From contig JBEPWQ010000068.1 of NCBI GenBank assembly GCA_041642315.1, positions 1 to 15,893 on the forward strand: a stretch of DNA of 15,893 nt, written 5' to 3'. The DNA is from JAABSQ01 sp041642315 (GTDB lineage Bacteria > Desulfobacterota > Desulfobacteria > Desulfobacterales > Desulfococcaceae). Of this stretch, positions 12,992 to 15,893 are shown piece after piece (positions within the stretch are counted from its first letter, which is position 1; each line of letters starts with the position of its first letter). A program made the translations under genes and the position numbers. The notes beneath the pieces were generated by a model. That model searched no databases, was not told the DNA's origin, and saw nothing but the letters and a program-made list of their open reading frames with translations.

Positions 12992-13099
12992 ACAATCCGA
13001 TTCGAAAAAAGGAAAAGCCGCATAGGATCATCACTTCTTTTTCTGGAGTAAGACCTTGCATCCATTTCTGATTGAACCCCTCAACCAAAAAAGGTGATC

Positions 13100-13477
13100 A
13101 TGAAGGGAATAAAGATCGAATACGACTCCGTGGACCCTTACACCACCAAAGACGGGTCCGTCATCCGTGAACTCATCCATCCGGATCTTCAAGGAAACAA
13201 AAAACAGAGCCTTGCAGAAGCGATCATTCCGCCGGACTTCATTACCGGACTTCATCGGCACGTCAAATCCGAAGAGATTTACCATATCCTCGGCGGCACC
13301 GGCCGCATGGTTCTGGAGATGGAACAATTTGAGGTAGGCCCCGGCGACAGCATTCTCATCCCGCCCGGCACGCCGCATCAGATTCAAAACACCGGGGCGG
13401 TACCGCTCAAAATTCTGTGCTGCTGCGCGCCGGCTTATTCCCACGGGGATACGGAATTGATGGCTTCCGTGGGTTGA
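13100..13477 (+). CDS. Single-domain cupin protein
   Basis: This 125-aa protein is a small cupin beta-barrel. Motif 1 is GLHRHVKSEEIYHILGGTG (H52, H54, E58 or E59) and motif 2 is VGPGDSILIPPGTPHQIQN (H93), so the usual metal ligands are present. Cupins of this size range from isomerases to dioxygenases and sensors, and no substrate can be assigned. A run of three cysteines (107-109) lies in the last strand. ATG at 13100 follows AAAAAAGG by 6 bases; a GTG two codons earlier is possible. It is divergent from the PHP gene and faces the response regulator tail to tail across a gene remnant. Its last few codons overlap that remnant. Confidence 0.88.
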   Translation: MKGIKIEYDSVDPYTTKDGSVIRELIHPDLQGNKKQSLAEAIIPPDFITGLHRHVKSEEIYHILGGTGRMVLEMEQFEVGPGDSILIPPGTPHQIQNTGAVPLKILCCCAPAYSHGDTELMASVG

Positions 13478-13628
13478 AGGTCAGCTTCAGCTCGGTGGTC
13501 CGGCCCTTCACGATGGTGAACCTGCGCTGGGTCTTGATACTGGTCTTGAGAACGCTCGGGACCTTCAGGGCCGTCGTTTCACCATCCGGCAGGACGATCT
13601 GTTTGGTCGCCGTTCTTTTTCTTGTCGA
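13470..13628 (-). pseudogene. Decayed C-terminal fragment resembling a DUF4382 protein
   Basis: Between the cupin and the response regulator, one minus-strand frame reads QIVLPDGETTALKVPSVLKT and then SIKTQRRFTIVKGRTTELKL, ending TFNP. This resembles the end of DUF4382 domains (a 'G-T..VKVPS...GIK....FTV..G.TT.LTLDFD' pattern). There is no start codon, ribosome site or N-terminal part, and the frame begins right after the regulator's stop codon. Its last residues fall inside the cupin 3' end. I read it as the remnant of an exported beta-sandwich protein gene removed by deletion. The family match is from memory of its pattern. Confidence 0.5.
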
Positions 13629-15047
13629 TCAAGGCTCGTCCGTTTCCTGGCTTTCCGCTGGCCCGCCGAGTTTCCGGTAGAGGGTCCTTCGGCCGATGCC
13701 CAGAATGGCTGCGGCCCGGCGTTTGTTTCCTCCCGATGCCGCCAGAACATGGCGGATGTAGCGACGTTCCATTTCTGGCAGTGTCTGGAAATTATCCTCG
13801 GGCCTTGTCAGGCTAAGAATATCGGTCGTAGACGTTAGCGCCTCCCCCTCATATTGTCGGATTCTGGCCGGCAGATGTTCCTCGCGGATACAGCCGCTTT
13901 CGGCAAACGTCACGGCCCGCTCCACCGCGTTGCTGAGTTCGCGGACATTGCCTGGAAAGGGGTATCGGACGATCATCTCCAGCGCATTGCCGGAAAACCC
14001 TTTGACGTTTTTGTCGAGCGCCAGGGCAAACTGCTGCAGGAACCGGGCGGCGAGAAACTCGACGTCCTCGCCCCGGTCCCGGAGCGGCGGCACTCGAAGA
14101 GTGAACGTCTCCAGGCGGAAGAACAGGTCTTCCCGGAAATGGTCCTGGCGGATTTCCGCCTCGATATCCCGGTGGGTTGCGGCCAGCACCCGCACGTCCA
14201 CCTCCTGTTCCGTATTTTCCCCCACCCGCCTGAGTTTTCCGTCCTGAAGGACGCGCAGGAGTTTGGCCTGGAGGAAAAGCGGCATTTCCGAAACCTCGTC
14301 CAGCAGCAGGGAACCGCCTGCGGCCTCGGCAAACAGCCCCCGGCGGCTCTGGCCGGCGCCGGTGAAGGCCCCCGCCGTATGACCGAAGAACTCGCTTTCC
14401 ATCAGGTTTTCCGGTATTCCCGCGCAATTGACGGGAAGAAACGGCCCATTGGCCCGGGCGCTTTCCTGGTGGACCGCCCGGGCCACCAGCTCTTTGCCCG
14501 ATCCGCTTTCCCCGAGAATCAGAACCGGTCCCTGAGCCCTGGCCACCTGTCGAATCTGATCGAAAAGCAGACGCATCGACATGCTTTTCCCGAACATCCC
14601 GTGGAAACTTTCCGAAGACAGCAGTCCCCGCATCCGGTCGACCATCTCCTTGAGCCGCTTCCGTTCCAGGACGCGCTTTACCGACAGCATGAAATGCTCC
14701 AGATCCAGAGGTTTGGTCAGGAAGTCGTCGGCGCCCGCCTTCAGGGCTTCCACAGCCTTTGGAATGGTTCCGAAGGCCGTAAAGATAATAAACCCCGGAG
14801 GAGAATCGGGAACCTTGTGAAGGACGCTTTTGAGAAAGGTCAGGCCGTCCATCCCCGGCAGCTTCAGATCGCTCACGATCAGGTCGGGCCATTTTTGTTC
14901 CATTGCCCGGGCGGCTTTCTCCGCCGTGGGGGCCCAGTAAGCCTCCAGGCCGGCGTCCTGCACTTCTTCGATCAGCAGGGTTCCGAGGGCTTTGTCGTCT
15001 TCGACGATGCAGATCAAACCGGTGTTGCGCCTGTCATTTCCGGCCAT
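13629..15047 (-). CDS. Sigma-54-dependent two-component response regulator (NtrC family)
   Basis: This 472-aa protein has the full NtrC architecture. The receiver spans residues 11-125, with acidic pocket EDD (16-18), phospho-acceptor D60 in SDLKLPGMDG, T90 and K112. The AAA+ domain spans about 150-385, with Walker A GESGSGKE (179-186), the sigma-54-contacting loop GAFTGA (226-231), Walker B SLLLDEVSE (246-254) and an arginine-finger region FREDLFFRL. A Fis-type helix-turn-helix follows (NKRRAAAILGIGRRTLYRKL, 441-460). It activates RpoN promoters when phosphorylated. ATG at 15047 has AAAGGA about 7 bases upstream. The start overlaps the end of the kinase gene by 14 bases, so the pair is translationally coupled. 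Its targets are unknown; the window's sigma-54 promoter at 7205 is a candidate only. Confidence 0.95.
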   Translation of the reverse strand: MAGNDRRNTGLICIVEDDKALGTLLIEEVQDAGLEAYWAPTAEKAARAMEQKWPDLIVSDLKLPGMDGLTFLKSVLHKVPDSPPGFIIFTAFGTIPKAVEALKAGADDFLTKPLDLEHFMLSVKRVLERKRLKEMVDRMRGLLSSESFHGMFGKSMSMRLLFDQIRQVARAQGPVLILGESGSGKELVARAVHQESARANGPFLPVNCAGIPENLMESEFFGHTAGAFTGAGQSRRGLFAEAAGGSLLLDEVSEMPLFLQAKLLRVLQDGKLRRVGENTEQEVDVRVLAATHRDIEAEIRQDHFREDLFFRLETFTLRVPPLRDRGEDVEFLAARFLQQFALALDKNVKGFSGNALEMIVRYPFPGNVRELSNAVERAVTFAESGCIREEHLPARIRQYEGEALTSTTDILSLTRPEDNFQTLPEMERRYIRHVLAASGGNKRRAAAILGIGRRTLYRKLGGPAESQETDEP

Positions 15048-15893
15048 GTTTCATCCTTTCATCATATGACGGGTCGTCCATCATCTGGTGGCGGACATGG
15101 AGCCGAAAAGAGGCGCCCCCCATATCGCTGTCCCCCACCTCGATGGAGCCGTCGTGTTCTTCCGCAACCGTATGCGCCACAGCCAACCCCAGGCCGGTGC
15201 CTTCCCCGACCGATTTGGTGGTGAAAAACGGTTCGATGATTTTCGACCGGATATCTTCCGGCACGCCGGGGCCGTCGTCGTCTACGCAGAAAACGATCCC
15301 CCGCCCGGCAGATTTCCAGGAACAGCGAACGGTGCCGGAAGGTCGGCACTGCACGGCGTTTCGCAGCAGATTGATCAGGGCCTGCTGGATTCTCAAAGGG
15401 TCCAGCGCGATGGGCGCAAGGTTTCCAGGTCCCTCGAGCCGAATGCGGGCCCCCCTCTCCCTGGCGTCCTCTTCAACGGTGGAAACGGCCGATTCCGCTA
15501 GAAGGGCCGGGTCGCACAGGGAACAGCGAAGGGGGCTGCTGCGGCTAAAATCGAGAAGTTGGTTAATAATGCGCTCCATCCGGCTCACTTCTTCCCGAAT
15601 GGCCGCAAGCGCCTGCCGCTGACCCTCCGGAAGGTCTTCTCTGCGAAGGGCGCGCTGGGCCCTGCCGTTGATGACGCTCAACGGCGTGCCCAATTCGTGG
15701 GCGGTCCCCGCGGCAAGCCGGCCGAGGGAGGCCAGTTTTTCCGCCTGACGGAGCGCTTTTTCCAGCTTGTCCTGGTTTCGGCGCTGTTCCATCAGGGTCT
15801 GTTCGGCCTCTTCAATGCTGTTGAGCATGTGGTTGAAGGCCGCCCCGAGTTGGACAATCTCCCGGGGTCCCCGATGATTGAACCGGTGGCGGC
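15034..15893 (-). CDS. Sensor histidine kinase, partial (N-terminus beyond the right edge)
   Basis: The frame is open to the window edge, so the start lies outside; about 285 residues are visible. They begin at the end of a HAMP linker (REIVQLGAAFNHMLNSIEEA). A coiled segment follows, then the HisKA box LASLGRLAAGTAHELGTPLS with the phospho-accepting His (codon 15697-15699). The HATPase_c domain has the N box QQALINLLRNAVQ, G1 DDDGPGVPEDI, F box IEPFFTTKSVGEG and G2 GTGLGLAVAH. The missing part should contain membrane helices and a sensor domain. It autophosphorylates and passes phosphate to the overlapping NtrC-type regulator. The kinase resembles the NtrB/ZraS-like group in its HELGTPL box. 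Confidence 0.93.
   Translation of the reverse strand, partial: RHRFNHRGPREIVQLGAAFNHMLNSIEEAEQTLMEQRRNQDKLEKALRQAEKLASLGRLAAGTAHELGTPLSVINGRAQRALRREDLPEGQRQALAAIREEVSRMERIINQLLDFSRSSPLRCSLCDPALLAESAVSTVEEDARERGARIRLEGPGNLAPIALDPLRIQQALINLLRNAVQCRPSGTVRCSWKSAGRGIVFCVDDDGPGVPEDIRSKIIEPFFTTKSVGEGTGLGLAVAHTVAEEHDGSIEVGDSDMGGASFRLHVRHQMMDDPSYDERMKHGRK

Noticed and set aside
13849..14892. Second minus-strand frame inside the response regulator
   Set aside because: It overlaps the real gene in another frame and encodes a Gly/Arg/Pro-rich sequence without family features.
13854..15224. Long plus-strand open frame (456 codons) across the response regulator and kinase
   Set aside because: It is antisense to a textbook NtrC-type regulator. 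Its translation is Arg/Pro/His-rich with no domain, and it arises from high GC at third codon positions.
1..15893. CRISPR arrays, tRNA or rRNA genes, transposases, attachment sites
   Set aside because: Reading both strands showed no regularly spaced repeats, cloverleaf genes, transposase motifs or paired terminal repeats with target duplications.

Overview
The window looks like chromosomal DNA from a sulfate-reducing or related Desulfobacterota bacterium (Desulfosarcina/Desulfobacteraceae-like). The grounds are moderately high GC coding DNA, a small sirohaem/ferredoxin protein with a PCP_red domain, DUF3786 and MOSC proteins, an intracellular PHA depolymerase with phasin-like partners, and an NtrC-type two-component pair. 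This assignment is from gene content only. No tRNA, rRNA, CRISPR array, insertion sequence or intact phage gene is visible.

Layout. 1-69 holds the last codons of a gene entering from the left. 234-2149 (minus strand) carries a MOSC protein, a [4Fe-4S]/DUF3786 protein and a MoaD-like beta-grasp protein, a set with a metal or molybdenum cofactor flavour. 2381-2686 is an ABM-type monooxygenase, followed by a small minus-strand protein with two CPxxxC motifs. 3068-3424 has no confident gene and contains inverted repeats. At 3425-5930 are an alpha/beta hydrolase with a cysteine elbow, a divergent EamA/DMT transporter and a PagL-like outer-membrane deacylase. 6315-9299 is a storage-polymer (polyhydroxyalkanoate, PHA) region: a Lys/Glu/Ser/Pro-rich protein with a C-terminal winged helix, a Cys-type intracellular PHA depolymerase behind a sigma-54 promoter, and a small phasin-like protein whose sigma-70 promoter is bracketed by a perfect 17-bp inverted repeat. 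9642-10352 is a CxxCxxCC (YkgJ-type) protein. 10450-12905 (minus) carries a 63-aa protein overlapping the sirohaem/PCP_red protein, then a membrane-anchored rhodanese and a PHP phosphoesterase. 13100-13477 is a cupin. 13470-13628 is a decayed fragment resembling the C-terminus of a DUF4382 protein. 13629-15893 is a sigma-54 response regulator overlapping its histidine kinase, which runs off the right edge.

How the parts may work together. The MoaD-like gene and the sirohaem gene lie about 9 kb apart. Each has the same 14-bp FNR/CRP-type dyad (TTGATTTAGGTCAA or its complement) centred 29.5 bp upstream of a -10 hexamer, the geometry of a class II activator site near -41.5. This suggests a shared redox- or NO-responsive regulon. 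In the PHA region, sigma-54 control of the depolymerase and a looping-type operator at the phasin gene suggest separate control of polymer breakdown and granule coating. These regulatory readings are inferences from sequence geometry.
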